Counted from the first letter of the stretch, positions 7,333 through 17,001 are shown. The stretch: DNA of 17,156 bases from Pseudomonadota bacterium (GCA_022360105.1 JAKSDL010000871.1:1-17156), one strand, 5' to 3'. Made by a program: numbers and translations. The notes: generated by a model not told the origin, from the sequence alone.

Positions 7333-7416
7333 CTTACAGCTCCTGCTTTAGTGAAAACAATTGATATACTGAATTTAAATCCGCCCAACGGAAAAAATCT
7401 ACACTCCTACCTAAAT

Positions 7417-7443
7417 CTTATAAAGCTTTCAGTTTAATCTCAA
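7417..7443 (-). promoter_or_regulatory. Candidate promoter for the universal stress gene
   Basis: On the minus strand TTGAGA (7443-7438) and TATAAG (7422-7417) are each one base from consensus but separated by only 15 bases. Further upstream, 7481-7492 is a perfect 12-base palindrome, ATTGATATCAAT, that could be an operator. Motif match only. Confidence 0.3.
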
Positions 7444-7499
7444 ACAACAAAAATAACAAACAATATTGGAAAGTTTGGCAATTGATATCAATAGAAGAG

Positions 7500-7534
7500 A
7501 AAAAAAAAGGATTGACCTATCGGGTCAATCCTTT
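7500..7534 (-). terminator. Intrinsic terminator of the pentapeptide-repeat gene
   Basis: A perfect 12-bp stem (7506-7517 AAAGGATTGACC with 7523-7534) with a five-base loop is followed on the minus strand by an unbroken run of T (7508-7500). It lies 25 bp after the stop of the pentapeptide-repeat gene and is a textbook Rho-independent terminator for that strand. The plus strand lacks a long T run after it. Confidence 0.9.
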
Positions 7535-7559
7535 CAGGCATGATAGAAAAAAAACCTGG

Positions 7560-8291
7560 TTATTTGGTAGTATTCTTGAAATTAGCGCCTTTGCAGATGG
7601 AATCTTTTAATTCGGCTCCTGTTAGATCTGAATTGGAAAAATCAGCATCTTTCAGATTTGCCCCTTCCAGGTTGACATTTTTCAAATCCGCAGAAGCTAA
7701 CTCGGTATTAACCAGTTCGCCGCCTTTGATATCGGCATTTTCCAGGTTGGCGTGGTTTAATTTTGCAAAAGAAAGATTAGCATCCCTGAGATTGGCATCG
7801 CTTAAATCGGCATCTGTGAGATCGGCAAAAGAAAGATTGGCTCTCAGCAGCGACAAATTTGCCATTGATGATTTGGAAAGATCAGCACCATTTAAATTGC
7901 AGTAAGAAAAATCCGCATCCGTCAGGTTGCAGTTAATCAGGGAAGTATTCACCAATTCAGCACTTCTGAAATTAGCTTCTTTGAGGTTGGCCTTTTTTGC
8001 AGATGCATTGGAAATCTCCACATGGGAAAAATCAGCATGCTCCAGATTAGCACCTTCAAAATTAGCGCCCGAAAAATCAGCTCCGTGAGCATCGATATCT
8101 TTCAGATTAGCCCCTTTCAGATTGGCACCGGACAAATCAGCATCCCTCAAATTGGCACCTTCAAAACTGGCATTTTTTAAATTGGCATTCTTAAGATTGG
8201 CATTTTCCAAATCAGCGTGTTCGAAAATTCCATCCGTACCTTCCTTGGTACGCAACAATTCCATTATTTCAGCTGTATTATCAGTTTTCAT
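7560..8291 (-). CDS. Pentapeptide-repeat protein
   Basis: A 243-residue protein. After a short N-terminal segment of about 24 residues, nearly the whole chain is A(D/N)LxX pentapeptide repeats (for example ENANLKNANLKNASFEGANL), about 43 in all. These predict a right-handed quadrilateral beta-helix of about ten to eleven coils. Characterised relatives include DNA-gyrase-protecting DNA mimics (Qnr, MfpA), but most have no known role. There is no signal peptide or membrane segment, so it is probably cytoplasmic. Start ATG at 8291 has AAAGGA seven bases upstream. It is monocistronic, ending at a strong terminator. The repeats break in places (HVEISNASAKK, SSMANLSLL), as is usual. Qnr-like function cannot be claimed: I see no clear Qnr loop insertions. 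Confidence 0.9.
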   Translation of the reverse strand: MKTDNTAEIMELLRTKEGTDGIFEHADLENANLKNANLKNASFEGANLRDADLSGANLKGANLKDIDAHGADFSGANFEGANLEHADFSHVEISNASAKKANLKEANFRSAELVNTSLINCNLTDADFSYCNLNGADLSKSSMANLSLLRANLSFADLTDADLSDANLRDANLSFAKLNHANLENADIKGGELVNTELASADLKNVNLEGANLKDADFSNSDLTGAELKDSICKGANFKNTTK

Positions 8292-8877
8292 AACGTGTTC
8301 CTTTGTACTTTTTGAAAAAAGTCACTCAAACCGTGTTCAATGGTTTGACATTTTGCATAGCCCGCGAATACAGGATTGGAAGCATATGCGGACTGAATTG
8401 ACGCTGGCCGAAAATTGTAAAGTTGATTACAAAAAAACGCAGGAGATAAATATAAATATGAGTCGATATAAAGGTGCTGATCTGCGATCAAAAATAAAAA
8501 TACGTCTTTAGGTTCCTATTTTAGCAGTTAACCGGCGCGATGTCAATTTTGCCCAGAATCTACGGGGAGTTAGCAGCCTCTTGCGACACTAATTGGTGCC
8601 TTTTAGAGAAGTCATCACAGGCCGAAATATCATAAAAAAGAATCGAAGTAGTTTGTGGGAAATTTTTAACATGATTGATCCGAACTTCGAAAAGCGTAGT
8701 GTAGCTGGCATCCTTTCAACTTATTCGCAAAAACGCCGCTTAACCAATAGACTTCAGCATGTTGGACCAAACCTTCGCTTACCCGGTTTTGTTTAGACCG
8801 GCGTTTCCGAGATGTAGCACATGGATGTCGACAGAGAAAGTTCCCGTGAAGAAGCTGGGCAGTGATTAATGACAAGA
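8292..8877. other. Intergenic region without a convincing gene
   Basis: About 585 bp lie between the pentapeptide gene and the kinase stop. Open frames of 67-69 codons occur on both strands and overlap each other. None has a good ribosome site or recognisable composition. Apart from the inverted repeat at 8326-8348 and presumed promoter sequence for the minus-strand pentapeptide gene, I see no clear feature. Confidence 0.5.
8326..8348. promoter_or_regulatory. Inverted repeat upstream of the pentapeptide gene
   Basis: TCAAACC and GGTTTGA form perfect 7-base arms around a 9-base spacer, 34 bases before the ATG of the pentapeptide gene. It could be an operator or a leader hairpin. No regulator can be assigned. 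Confidence 0.35.
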
Positions 8878-11517
8878 TCAGGGTTCGTTGGTTTGATCGA
8901 TGGGAAGTCGAATGATAAACCTGGTCCCTTTAAAAGGATTTGATTCCACACTCATATGACCATTGTGATTTTTGGTGACAATGAAATAAGAAAGCGAAAG
9001 TCCCAGACCAGTGCCTATGCCTACATCCTTGGTAGTAAAAAAAGGTTCAAATACCCGTTTGCGCACTTCTTCATCCATTCCCGGCCCATTATCTTCAATT
9101 GCTATGCATGCTACATTTGCTTCCGACCACGTCGTCAGTAAAAACCTGGAAGGTTGCCGATCCAACCTGCATACATCGCCCATCGCCTGGGCACCGTTTT
9201 TTAAGATGTTTAAGAACACCTGTTGAATTTGACTTCCCTCGCAGGCAACTTTGGGGAGGTTAGCATCATAATCCCTGGTGATGTTGATCTGTCGAAAATC
9301 GTACTTCTTTTTAAGATCATAGTCGTTTTCCGCCAGCTCTATGGTTCGATCAAGCAATTCCGCCAGGTCGTGCTTAATAAAACGTGTATCGCTTTTTCGA
9401 CTGAAATTAAGCATGTTCTCTACGATTTTGGAAGCACGTTGACCGGCGGAAAGGATCGCATCGATCATTTTGAAAATACCTCTGCTTCCCATGTATTGCT
9501 CGATTGCCTCAATGGAAATGCCATGTTCTTCTGCAACTTTCTGGTTTTTTGCTATTCCAAAACTCAGTCGATTACGCAGCAGCTGCACGTTCTGCAGAAT
9601 AGCCGCAAGAGGGTTGTTGATTTCATGCGCCATCCCTGCTGCCAGTCCTCCAATGGACATCATTTTTTCCGATTGCACCATCAACTCTTCCAATCGTACC
9701 CGCTCGGTTACATCATGAATCCGCATCACCACACCACCCAAACCGTTGGTAACCAGGGGATAAATCACCATGTCATAATAGTGTTTGCCATTTTCCTCAC
9801 CCACAACCATCCTGGGCACTTCAACAGGTCTGCATTCTTCAATGGCATCCCTGAACCTGTTTTTTTCCTTGGAAAGCAACGGATACACGTCCGAAAGCTG
9901 TCGTCCCACAGCGACTTCCGAAGGTAACCCGGTGTGAACCTCCGCTTCAACATTCCAGAGCGTTACCTGGTCTTCCAGATCCACACCCACGATAATGGAA
10001 GGCATGGAGTCAATAATGTTATTCAAAAACAGACGCAATCGATCCGATTCTTCTTCAGCCCGAATCCGTTTACTGATATCCACTGCCATGAAGAGGATAT
10101 GCTTTTTGCCTGCAGAATGGAAAGGGACGATATGGCAATCCAGGGCCATCGATCGACCGAAATGGGAAATTGATTTAATTTCGGTCCGCTTCTTTTTCTG
10201 ATCGCTGACAGCTGAGCGGGCAATATCGAGCAAAATCCGGTTGTTCCAGACATCATCATCAAACAGGTTCCGTTTTCTCAATTCCTCACGGGTCGTGCCA
10301 ACCATGCTTGCAAGCGATTGGTTCGCGGCGATGCAAACACCGGTTTCATGATAAATACTTATGCCTATTGGTGATTCCGAAATAATTTTTTCGTTGAATT
10401 CCAGAGCTTCGGAAATTCTCCTTTGAATGTTTTTATGTTCGGTAATATCGGTTGAAAGGCCGCAAACTGCATAAACCTCGCCACTCGCTTCACGAAGGGG
10501 AAATTTAACGGAAAGGTAAACCTTGGCTTTGCCCGGCCTTTCGATCACTTCTTCAAAACGCATGGCTTTGCCATTCTTCAACACCAGATCGTCGTTTTTC
10601 CTCACCAGCTTAGCTGTTACCTCCCCAAACAAAGCATAGTCATCCTTGCCGATCATTTCATCCCTGGCGATGCCGTATTCCTTTTCAAATCGATTGTTAA
10701 TCAGCAGGTACTTTCCAGCAGGATCTTTTAGATATAAGAGTGATCCCATATTGTTGATGATTGACTGCAATCGTTCTTCGCTGGTTCTTAATGATTTTTC
10801 CACTGAGTTTCTTTCCAGAATCTCATTTTCCAGACGGGTATTCATTTCCAGCAAAGACGCTTCTCTTTGCTGTACTTTTTTCCCCATCTCCCTGAATTTT
10901 GCCAGGACAGAGTCGATTTCCCGATATTTATGTGTTTTTTCGGTAAACTGATAATCAGACTCACCAATAGCATTGGTTCCCTCTATTAAAAGTGATAGAG
11001 GTTTCGCTAAAAGCAGTCGAAAAATAATGCTGGTCATCACAATCATGCTTGAAATAATGACCAAGGCGGTGATCAGGCTGGTGCGCATGATATGGGAGAG
11101 TTGCTCCTGATAGAAATTCGGTGTCAGGGATATTTCGACATTGCCGATAACCAGGCCATCATGAACAATATCGGAACTGCGTTCAATCAATTGCAAACCC
11201 TCAAATTCCTTTTCCTGATCAAATAAGGCCTTACTGCTGAAACCTTCGGTAATTCGAAGTTTGGCGACCAATTCATTATTATAGTATGATTCTGCAATTT
11301 TAAGGATATGCTCCTCGTTTATCGTCCAAAGAGACAGTTCCAAACTCTCAACCAAATGCTCAATGTAATTGTCTGCTTTTTGCTCAAGCTCTTCCATTTC
11401 CCAATCGGCAACCAGCCAATAATTCACAGCCGTCACCAATACAGTGGCGAGAACCATAATACCCGCCAATGCCAGAATCAAATCGCTGGAGATGCTTCGT
11501 TGCTTATTGAAAAACAA
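8878..11517 (-). CDS. Membrane sensor histidine kinase with three PAS domains
   Basis: An 879-residue kinase. A transmembrane helix (about 13-36) and a second (about 147-170) enclose a periplasmic sensor of about 110 residues. A HAMP-like linker (171-215) and coiled coil (215-250) follow. Then come three PAS domains, about 245-365 (ends STDITEHK), 370-485 (ends AVDISKRI) and 493-608 (ends IHDVTERV). The transmitter has phosphoacceptor His631 in GLAAGMAHEINNPLA, N-box around N770/N774, G1 DNGPGM (809-814) and G2 GTGLGLS (835-841), so it should be active. There is no receiver domain, and no response regulator gene is adjacent. The track start is TTG at 11517 with no clear Shine-Dalgarno; no better start precedes the first helix. 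The upstream same-strand gene encodes a secreted binding protein that could feed its periplasmic domain (inference). Confidence 0.93.
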   Translation of the reverse strand: MFFNKQRSISSDLILALAGIMVLATVLVTAVNYWLVADWEMEELEQKADNYIEHLVESLELSLWTINEEHILKIAESYYNNELVAKLRITEGFSSKALFDQEKEFEGLQLIERSSDIVHDGLVIGNVEISLTPNFYQEQLSHIMRTSLITALVIISSMIVMTSIIFRLLLAKPLSLLIEGTNAIGESDYQFTEKTHKYREIDSVLAKFREMGKKVQQREASLLEMNTRLENEILERNSVEKSLRTSEERLQSIINNMGSLLYLKDPAGKYLLINNRFEKEYGIARDEMIGKDDYALFGEVTAKLVRKNDDLVLKNGKAMRFEEVIERPGKAKVYLSVKFPLREASGEVYAVCGLSTDITEHKNIQRRISEALEFNEKIISESPIGISIYHETGVCIAANQSLASMVGTTREELRKRNLFDDDVWNNRILLDIARSAVSDQKKKRTEIKSISHFGRSMALDCHIVPFHSAGKKHILFMAVDISKRIRAEEESDRLRLFLNNIIDSMPSIIVGVDLEDQVTLWNVEAEVHTGLPSEVAVGRQLSDVYPLLSKEKNRFRDAIEECRPVEVPRMVVGEENGKHYYDMVIYPLVTNGLGGVVMRIHDVTERVRLEELMVQSEKMMSIGGLAAGMAHEINNPLAAILQNVQLLRNRLSFGIAKNQKVAEEHGISIEAIEQYMGSRGIFKMIDAILSAGQRASKIVENMLNFSRKSDTRFIKHDLAELLDRTIELAENDYDLKKKYDFRQINITRDYDANLPKVACEGSQIQQVFLNILKNGAQAMGDVCRLDRQPSRFLLTTWSEANVACIAIEDNGPGMDEEVRKRVFEPFFTTKDVGIGTGLGLSLSYFIVTKNHNGHMSVESNPFKGTRFIIRLPIDQTNEP

Positions 11518-11566
11518 ACTGGCAGGTATTGCTTTATGTTGATTTGAATTGTTTGGACGTATAAAG

Positions 11567-11583
11567 AAAAAAAAAAAAAAAAA
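11567..11583. repeat. 17-base A/T homopolymer between binding-protein and kinase genes
   Basis: An unbroken run of 17 A on the plus strand (T on the coding strand of both neighbours) lies 50 bp before the kinase start and 32 bp after the stop of the binding-protein gene. No stem precedes it on the minus strand, so it does not look like an intrinsic terminator. A tract this long is prone to slippage. Confidence 0.9.
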
Positions 11584-11614
11584 TGGATATGGAAGTTTAC
11601 GCCTGAAACTGATG

Positions 11615-12376
11615 CTAGTCCGACCAGATAACAGTCGGCACCAGACGTTTGATTGACCGGTTCAGTCTGGAAATGTGCTTATCCTCCAGGCCTTTGCTGC
11701 ACATAAGGTAACGTTTGTTTCCTTCAGGCAGACCTGGCAATGTATGTTTGACAAAATCTTTTCGATTCAATTTAACCAAATCGATAAGCGAATCAACCTC
11801 CTCGGGGGCGATGAAGATGTAACTGATCCTGTTTTGATTCAGCAATCTGATCAGCTGTTTTTGAGATGATTTTACAATGAGCTGTTTCGGTTGATGACGG
11901 TCGATAAGATCGTCAAGATACTGCCCGTAAGAAAAGGCCGCCATTTTTCCAAGAATCATCTCTCTGTTTTTTATCAGAGATTCTACTTTCTTGTAGCTTG
12001 AAATCAGCTTGCTGTGTCCACGGTGGGACAAGATCACCATGGGCAGGTTTTGGTAAAACGGCAGGGTAAACTTGGCAAATCCCTGTCTTTCCTTATTTTT
12101 AAACCAACCAGGTGAACAAGAAAGCTGACGATCGTTTTTAATCGTTTTGATGATTCGTTTTGGCGGCATCGAGTAAAAATTAAATTCCATGTTAGCTTCG
12201 GTAAACAGCTGTCTTGTTAAATCATTCAAAAAACCTGCAGGTTCATTTCCAACAGTCAGATAATAAGGCGGGCGTTCAAAATACAGGATATCAACCTCGA
12301 CAGCGACCAGGTTTTCAGAGCTCAGCAGAATATAAAATGATAAAACCGCTACGGCGATAATTCTAAGAAGTTTCAT
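11615..12376 (-). CDS. Periplasmic solute-binding protein (SBP_bac_3-like)
   Basis: A 253-residue protein with a signal peptide (KLLRIIAVAVLSFYILLSS, likely cleavage near residue 26). A type 2 periplasmic-binding fold follows: it opens with the strand VDILYFERPPYY and the G-F-L-N-D-L motif, as in family-3 (amino-acid type) solute-binding proteins. A hinge-crossing strand (PMVILSHRG) and a C-terminal lobe ending in KHISRLNRSIKRLVP are also present. No ABC permease or ATPase is linked to it. It precedes a histidine kinase on the same strand by 97 bp, which suggests a sensory rather than uptake role (inference). Start ATG at 12376 is supported by the signal peptide; the ribosome site (TTAGG three bases away) is poor. 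Confidence 0.82.
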   Translation of the reverse strand: MKLLRIIAVAVLSFYILLSSENLVAVEVDILYFERPPYYLTVGNEPAGFLNDLTRQLFTEANMEFNFYSMPPKRIIKTIKNDRQLSCSPGWFKNKERQGFAKFTLPFYQNLPMVILSHRGHSKLISSYKKVESLIKNREMILGKMAAFSYGQYLDDLIDRHQPKQLIVKSSQKQLIRLLNQNRISYIFIAPEEVDSLIDLVKLNRKDFVKHTLPGLPEGNKRYLMCSKGLEDKHISRLNRSIKRLVPTVIWSD

Positions 12377-12531
12377 TGGCCTAACCGATATCCTTTTTGT
12401 GGTGCAATGCCTTTGTTTAGAACTCTCTATTCTCCACGGTTAAAGACGAACAAACAATGCATTCGAGCTAATAAAAATTTCATCTTACAAGTTCTAACCC
12501 CGCTTGGTTTTTGGTTATGAATTTTGTAACT

Positions 12532-12740
12532 ATTCACCACGAAGACACGAAGTTCACGAAGCAAAGATAAAAAATGAGATAGAACCCGCCAGCGGTGAGG
12601 ATTTTTGACGATGTTAAGTGCAAAAAATATCAATAAACGATGGAAGAGAATTAACGACAAATTTTACAACGCTCTCTGATTCTTGTGCTTAAAGCCCTTT
12701 AAATTAAAAACTTCGTGTCCTCCGTGTCTTCGTGGTGAAT
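12532..12740. mobile_element. MITE-like element with 30-bp terminal inverted repeats
   Basis: Arms 12532-12561 and 12711-12740 are inverted copies with three mismatches over 30 bases; the outer 18 (ATTCACCACGAAGACACG) are identical. The arms contain short CACGAAG iterations. The 149-bp interior is AT-rich and non-coding. No target-site duplication is evident. Sequences of this CACCACGAAGACACGAAG type recur between genes in many environmental bacteria. A 77-codon minus-strand frame across it is a by-product of the repeat. The remaining gene-free bases of 12377-13049 hold a short palindrome (12767-12780, TAACGA-TG-TCGTTA) and the tetR promoter/operator. Confidence 0.6.
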
Positions 12741-12974
12741 AAATACTAATTTTTTTTAATTTTTCTTAACGATGTCGTTAGTGCCTTAAGTCAAACCAAT
12801 GAATGTATGCCAGTGATTTGTGTTACAGGATAGTCCTGGCGTTACCGTTCGACAATCAAATTCCTATCGCCTTGATGCGAATTTCACATTTGCGGTTATC
12901 TTATTCTGCCCCCGAATTCCTGTCCGGCAAGGCTTGGTGTCATGAAAAATCATCGATCAAAAACTACTTTCCAG

Positions 12975-13001
12975 TTGACAGGATTCGGGTTATCATAATA
13001 A
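12975..13001 (+). promoter_or_regulatory. Candidate promoter of the tetR-icmF operon
   Basis: A perfect -35 TTGACA (12975-12980) is followed after 15 bases by TAATAA (12996-13001). The spacing is short and the -10 weak, but transcription would begin inside the adjacent operator at 13006-13019, which supports the placement. Confidence 0.42.
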
Positions 13002-13005
13002 AAAA

Positions 13006-13019
13006 AGACCGGTTGGTAT
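13006..13019 (+). promoter_or_regulatory. Putative TetR-family operator (autoregulatory)
   Basis: AGACCGGTTGGTAT is a near-palindrome of the AGACC-N4-GGTCT type bound by NemR-like TetR repressors; only one right-arm base deviates. It sits 31 bp before the tetR start and overlaps the expected transcription start. No second copy is seen before icmF. The link to this particular repressor is inference. Confidence 0.5.
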
Positions 13020-13049
13020 ATTTCTCTAATCAAACAGATCGGAAATCAG

Positions 13050-13685
13050 ATGAAATCATCCAAGGGTCACATGACCCGAAAAAATATTGTTGAGGAAGCG
13101 TTACAGCTATTTTCGGTGAAGGGGTATTACAATACCTCTGTCAACGATATCCTGCATGCCACACATCTCACTAAAGGTGGGCTATACGGTCATTTCAAAT
13201 CCAAAGAAGAGATCTGGAAAGCCGTATATGAAAAAGCTGTATCCATATGGAGAGCCAGGGTTTTCAGGGGCATCAGGGAAATTGAAGATCCCATTGAACG
13301 AATTGAGCAGTTGATTGAAAACGACATGAGGGATTACCTGGGAGCTGATGTTTTCAAAGGGGGCTGCTTTTTTCTCAATATGCTGGTTGAATTGTCGGGG
13401 CAGTCTGCCAGCATGAGTCGACAGATTTTGAAGGGCTACGTGCAGTTTTCCAGATTAATGAGAGACTGGTTGCAGGAAGCCGGCGAAAAAGGCCTGCTAA
13501 AACCCGGCCTTAACTATAAAGATATAGCCAGTTTCATCGTGATTTCACTTAACGGTGCCTCGGCCATTTACACGGCATCAAGAGACGCCAATATCTGGCA
13601 ACAGACATCCATTCAGCTGAAAAACTATTTGAACGGATTGAGAATTCAGGCGGGAGTCACGGTCGCTGTAAGTGAATACAATTAA
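13050..13685 (+). CDS. TetR/AcrR-family transcriptional repressor
   Basis: A 211-residue repressor. The N-terminal HTH (about residues 10-55) has the family pattern: IVEEALQLFSVKGYYNTSVNDILHATHLTKGGLYGHFKSKEEI. The C-terminal ligand-binding domain (GGCFFLNMLVELSGQSASMSRQI, RDWLQEAGEKGLL) resembles the NemR/AcuR type. It lies 58 bp before the preferred icmF start on the same strand and probably controls icmF with itself, through the operator at 13006-13019. The ligand might be an acyl-CoA or reactive metabolite linked to the mutase pathway, but nothing in the sequence proves it. The start at 13050 has a weak GGA seven bases upstream. A second ATG at 13071 has a better AAGGG site and would still leave the HTH intact, so it is a fair alternative. 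Confidence 0.9.
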   Translation: MKSSKGHMTRKNIVEEALQLFSVKGYYNTSVNDILHATHLTKGGLYGHFKSKEEIWKAVYEKAVSIWRARVFRGIREIEDPIERIEQLIENDMRDYLGADVFKGGCFFLNMLVELSGQSASMSRQILKGYVQFSRLMRDWLQEAGEKGLLKPGLNYKDIASFIVISLNGASAIYTASRDANIWQQTSIQLKNYLNGLRIQAGVTVAVSEYN

Positions 13686-13743
13686 TTAGACGACTTAATT
13701 CAGACAGCAAGTAGTTAAAATGTTAACTTTATCGGGGAATAAC

Positions 13744-16700
13744 ATGTCCACACAAAAACAGATTTATAAACCGGTTAATAATGTCAGGGTTGTAACAGCC
13801 ACAGCATTGTTTGACGGGCACGATGCCTCCATAAACATCATGCGTCGTATATTGCAGGATGCAGGAGCCGAGGTAATTCACCTGGGTCACAATCGCTCTG
13901 TTCTGGATATTGTTGACGCTGCCATTGAGGAAGATGTTCAAGGTATCGCAGTATCAAGTTACCAGGGGGGCCACGTCGAGTATTTTAAATACATGGTGGA
14001 CCTGCTGAAGGAGAGAGGTGCGGACCAGGTAAAAGTGTTTGGGGGTGGCGGCGGAGTTATCGTTCCTGAAGAAATCAAGGAATTGGAATCGTACGGTGTG
14101 ACTAAAATATATTCACCGGAAGATGGCACAAACATGGGTCTGGTTGGGATGATAGAACATATGATAAAGGCAATGGATTTTCCCATCAAACCAAAAAACG
14201 GTTATGACCTGGGTCGGTTAAGTCCGGATAACAAGTCCGTTTTCGCTAATCTGATAACCGCCATCGAAAACGGCAACTGGCAAAAAGATCCCGCATTAAA
14301 AGTAGAAAAAGAAAAACTGATCAAAACAGCTGAAGCCAGTCAAACACCAATTCTGGGAATTACGGGAACCGGTGGAGCCGGGAAATCATCACTCACAGAC
14401 GAGTTGATTTTTCGTTTTTTAAACGACTTCAAGGATTTGACTATTGCCATAGTTAGTTGTGATCCCTCCAAACGAAAAACAGGCGGAGCCCTGCTTGGCG
14501 ATCGGATTCGCATGAACTCGATTGGCAACTCCAGGGTCTACATGCGCAGTCTGGCCACGCGTAAATCCCATACCGAAGTCCCGGAAAATCTCAACGACGT
14601 TGTTAACACCGTCAGGGCTGCGGGTTTTGATATCATCATCGTGGAAACCGCAGGCATCGGCCAGGGTGATTCCCATATCATCGATATTGTGGATATACCA
14701 ATTTATGTGATGACGAGTGAGTTCGGAGCCGCCTCCCAGTTGGAGAAAATTGACATGCTGGATTACGCTGAGCTGGTTGTGATCAATAAATTCGAAAAAC
14801 GCGGTGGAGATGATGCCGTTGCGGATGTCCGCAAGCAGGTACAGAGAAATCTGAAGGCGTTCGGTGAAAAGCTGGAAAACATGCCCGTTTATGGCACTAT
14901 CGCCTCAAAGTTTAACGACGACGGCGTGACATCTCTCTATCATGCGATTCTCGACAAAATTAAAGAAAAAACCGGACAGGAGTTTAAATCCAGTCTCCCC
15001 AGGACAAACAGTAAAACCTCCACCTCCAAAACGATCATCATTCCCCCTGACCGCGTCCGCTATCTCTCAGAGATCTCCGAAACAGTGCGCATGTATCATG
15101 AGGAAACCTCATCGCAAGCCGATCTGATACGAAAAGCCTGGCATCTTGAAGAGACAAAAGACATGCTGGGTGCTTCCAAAACACCTGCCGCACTGGAAGA
15201 AGAATTAAAACAAGCCGCTGAACAAATCACTGAAGAAAGTAGACAGGTTCTTGAGCAATGGAGGGAAGTTAAAGAAAAATACTCCGGGAAAGAACTGGTG
15301 TATGAAGTCAGGGGTAAAGAAATCCGTCTGCCCCTCTACACCGAATCATTATCACATACCCAAATACCCAAACTTGCCCTGCCCAAATTCAAGGACCCGG
15401 GTGAGATTTACCGTTTTATGAGAACGGAAAACCTGCCTGGTTACTTTCCTTACACAGCCGGTCTTTTTCCCTTAAAAAGAGTCGGTGAAGATCCTACCCG
15501 GATGTTTGCAGGTGAGGGAGATCCTGCCAGGACCAATAGACGCTTCAAACTTCTTTCAGCCAACTATGAAGCAAAAAGACTGTCCACAGCCTTTGATGCC
15601 GTGACACTATTTGGATTTGACCCGGAGGAAAGACCGGATATTTACGGTAAGGTCGGAACATCCGGTGTCAGTATTTGTACACTGGATGACATGAAAACGC
15701 TTTACGACGGGTTTGAGCTTTGCTTTCCGACTACTTCCGTGTCCATGACAATAAACGGACCGGCACCAATCATTCTGGCAATGTTCTTAAACACAGCCAT
15801 CGATCAGGAAGTTGCCAAGAGAACGTCCGAAAAGGGTGCTAAGGTTTCCGCCGATGAGTACAACAAGATCAAAGCCGACGTTCTGCAGAATGTCAGGGGC
15901 ACGGTTCAGGCGGATATACTGAAAGAAGACCAGGGGCAGAATTCCTGTATCTTTTCCATCGATTTTGCCCTGAAGATGATGGGAGATATCCAGCAATATT
16001 TTATCGAGCAAAACGTCAGAAACTTTTATTCGGTCTCCATATCCGGATATCACATTGCAGAGGCCGGGGCGAATCCTATTACTCAGACGGCATTCACCAT
16101 CGCAAACGGATTCACTTATGTGGAGTATTATCTTTCCAGGGGAATGCCAATTGATTCCTTTGCTCCCAATCTTTCCTTTTTCTTCTCCAACGGAATGGAC
16201 CCCGAATATACGGTTATCGGTCGCGTTGCCAGACGAATCTGGTCCATCGCCCTAAAAGAAAAGTATGGCGGAACGGCACGTTCCCAGATGTTGAAGTATC
16301 ATATTCAAACATCGGGACGCTCCCTGCATGCACAGGATATTCAATTCAACGATATCAGAACTACCTTGCAGGCACTTTGTGCGGTGTATGACAATTGCAA
16401 CAGCCTGCATACCAATTCCTACGATGAAGCTATTACCACTCCCAGCGATGAGTCTGTAAGAAGAGCCCTGGCCATTCAACTTATCATCAACCGCGAATGG
16501 GGCCTGGCAAAGAACGAAAACATGAACCAGGGAAGCTTTGTTGTAGAGGAATTGACCGATCTGGTGGAAGAGGCGATTCTGATGGAATTTGATCGTATTA
16601 CAGCCCGTGGCGGGGTATTAGGGGCAATGGAAACCGGCTACCAGCGAGGAAAAATCCAGGAGGAGTCAATCTATTATGAAATGTTAAAACACTCCGGCGA

Positions 16701-17001
16701 GTATCCGATTGTCGGCGTCAATACTTTCCAGGACAAAAATTCCGATCTCGAATCCATAGCCGGTGCCGTTGAACTGGCACGTGCCACCGAAGAGGAAAAA
16801 GAATCGCAACTGAAACGCCTGGCTGACTTCCACAAACGGCATGAAGACGAGTCTCCGGTCGCCCTGGAAAAACTGCAGCAAACAGCTCTAAAAGGAGAAA
16901 ATGTGTTTGCTGAGCTGATGGAGACCGTAAAAACCTGCAGCCTGGGCCAGATTACCAGGGCATTAAATGACGTGGGAGGACAGTACAGACGGAATATGTA
17001 G
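13744..17001 (+). CDS. icmF: Fused isobutyryl-CoA mutase / G-protein chaperone IcmF
   Basis: This enzyme is a coenzyme-B12-dependent mutase interconverting isobutyryl-CoA and n-butyryl-CoA, fused to its own MeaI-type GTPase repair chaperone. Counting from the ATG at 13720, the order is: B12-binding domain (20-150; FDGHDASI with cobalt-ligand His34, GGGGGVI); GTPase (210-430; P-loop GTGGAGKS 216-223, [10 protein letters not shown] at 308-317, nucleotide-recognition NKFE at 356-359); linker; then the mutase TIM-barrel (from about 560). The [15 protein letters not shown] segment is the Icm form of the substrate site, unlike the RPWTIRQY of methylmalonyl-CoA mutase. I prefer the ATG at 13744 over the one at 13720, because CGGGGA lies five bases before it and the earlier ATG has no Shine-Dalgarno. 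The resulting 1085 residues match the usual family length. It follows a TetR gene, its likely regulator. Confidence 0.95.
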   Translation: MSTQKQIYKPVNNVRVVTATALFDGHDASINIMRRILQDAGAEVIHLGHNRSVLDIVDAAIEEDVQGIAVSSYQGGHVEYFKYMVDLLKERGADQVKVFGGGGGVIVPEEIKELESYGVTKIYSPEDGTNMGLVGMIEHMIKAMDFPIKPKNGYDLGRLSPDNKSVFANLITAIENGNWQKDPALKVEKEKLIKTAEASQTPILGITGTGGAGKSSLTDELIFRFLNDFKDLTIAIVSCDPSKRKTGGALLGDRIRMNSIGNSRVYMRSLATRKSHTEVPENLNDVVNTVRAAGFDIIIVETAGIGQGDSHIIDIVDIPIYVMTSEFGAASQLEKIDMLDYAELVVINKFEKRGGDDAVADVRKQVQRNLKAFGEKLENMPVYGTIASKFNDDGVTSLYHAILDKIKEKTGQEFKSSLPRTNSKTSTSKTIIIPPDRVRYLSEISETVRMYHEETSSQADLIRKAWHLEETKDMLGASKTPAALEEELKQAAEQITEESRQVLEQWREVKEKYSGKELVYEVRGKEIRLPLYTESLSHTQIPKLALPKFKDPGEIYRFMRTENLPGYFPYTAGLFPLKRVGEDPTRMFAGEGDPARTNRRFKLLSANYEAKRLSTAFDAVTLFGFDPEERPDIYGKVGTSGVSICTLDDMKTLYDGFELCFPTTSVSMTINGPAPIILAMFLNTAIDQEVAKRTSEKGAKVSADEYNKIKADVLQNVRGTVQADILKEDQGQNSCIFSIDFALKMMGDIQQYFIEQNVRNFYSVSISGYHIAEAGANPITQTAFTIANGFTYVEYYLSRGMPIDSFAPNLSFFFSNGMDPEYTVIGRVARRIWSIALKEKYGGTARSQMLKYHIQTSGRSLHAQDIQFNDIRTTLQALCAVYDNCNSLHTNSYDEAITTPSDESVRRALAIQLIINREWGLAKNENMNQGSFVVEELTDLVEEAILMEFDRITARGGVLGAMETGYQRGKIQEESIYYEMLKHSGEYPIVGVNTFQDKNSDLESIAGAVELARATEEEKESQLKRLADFHKRHEDESPVALEKLQQTALKGENVFAELMETVKTCSLGQITRALNDVGGQYRRNM

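Noticed and set aside
8593..8875. Two overlapping 67-69-codon frames on opposite strands
   Set aside because: No ribosome site, no family features, and mutually exclusive; treated as non-coding.
12427..12660. 77-codon minus-strand frame
   Set aside because: It runs through the inverted-repeat arm (a stretch commonly mis-called as LRELRVFVV-type protein) and has no independent support.
12803..13093. 96-codon plus-strand frame overlapping the tetR start
   Set aside because: It covers the tetR promoter and operator and overlaps the HTH in another frame; no protein-like features.
16777..16788. TGGCACGTGCCA, resembling a sigma-54 -24 element
   Set aside because: A palindrome inside icmF coding sequence without a correctly spaced TTGC element.
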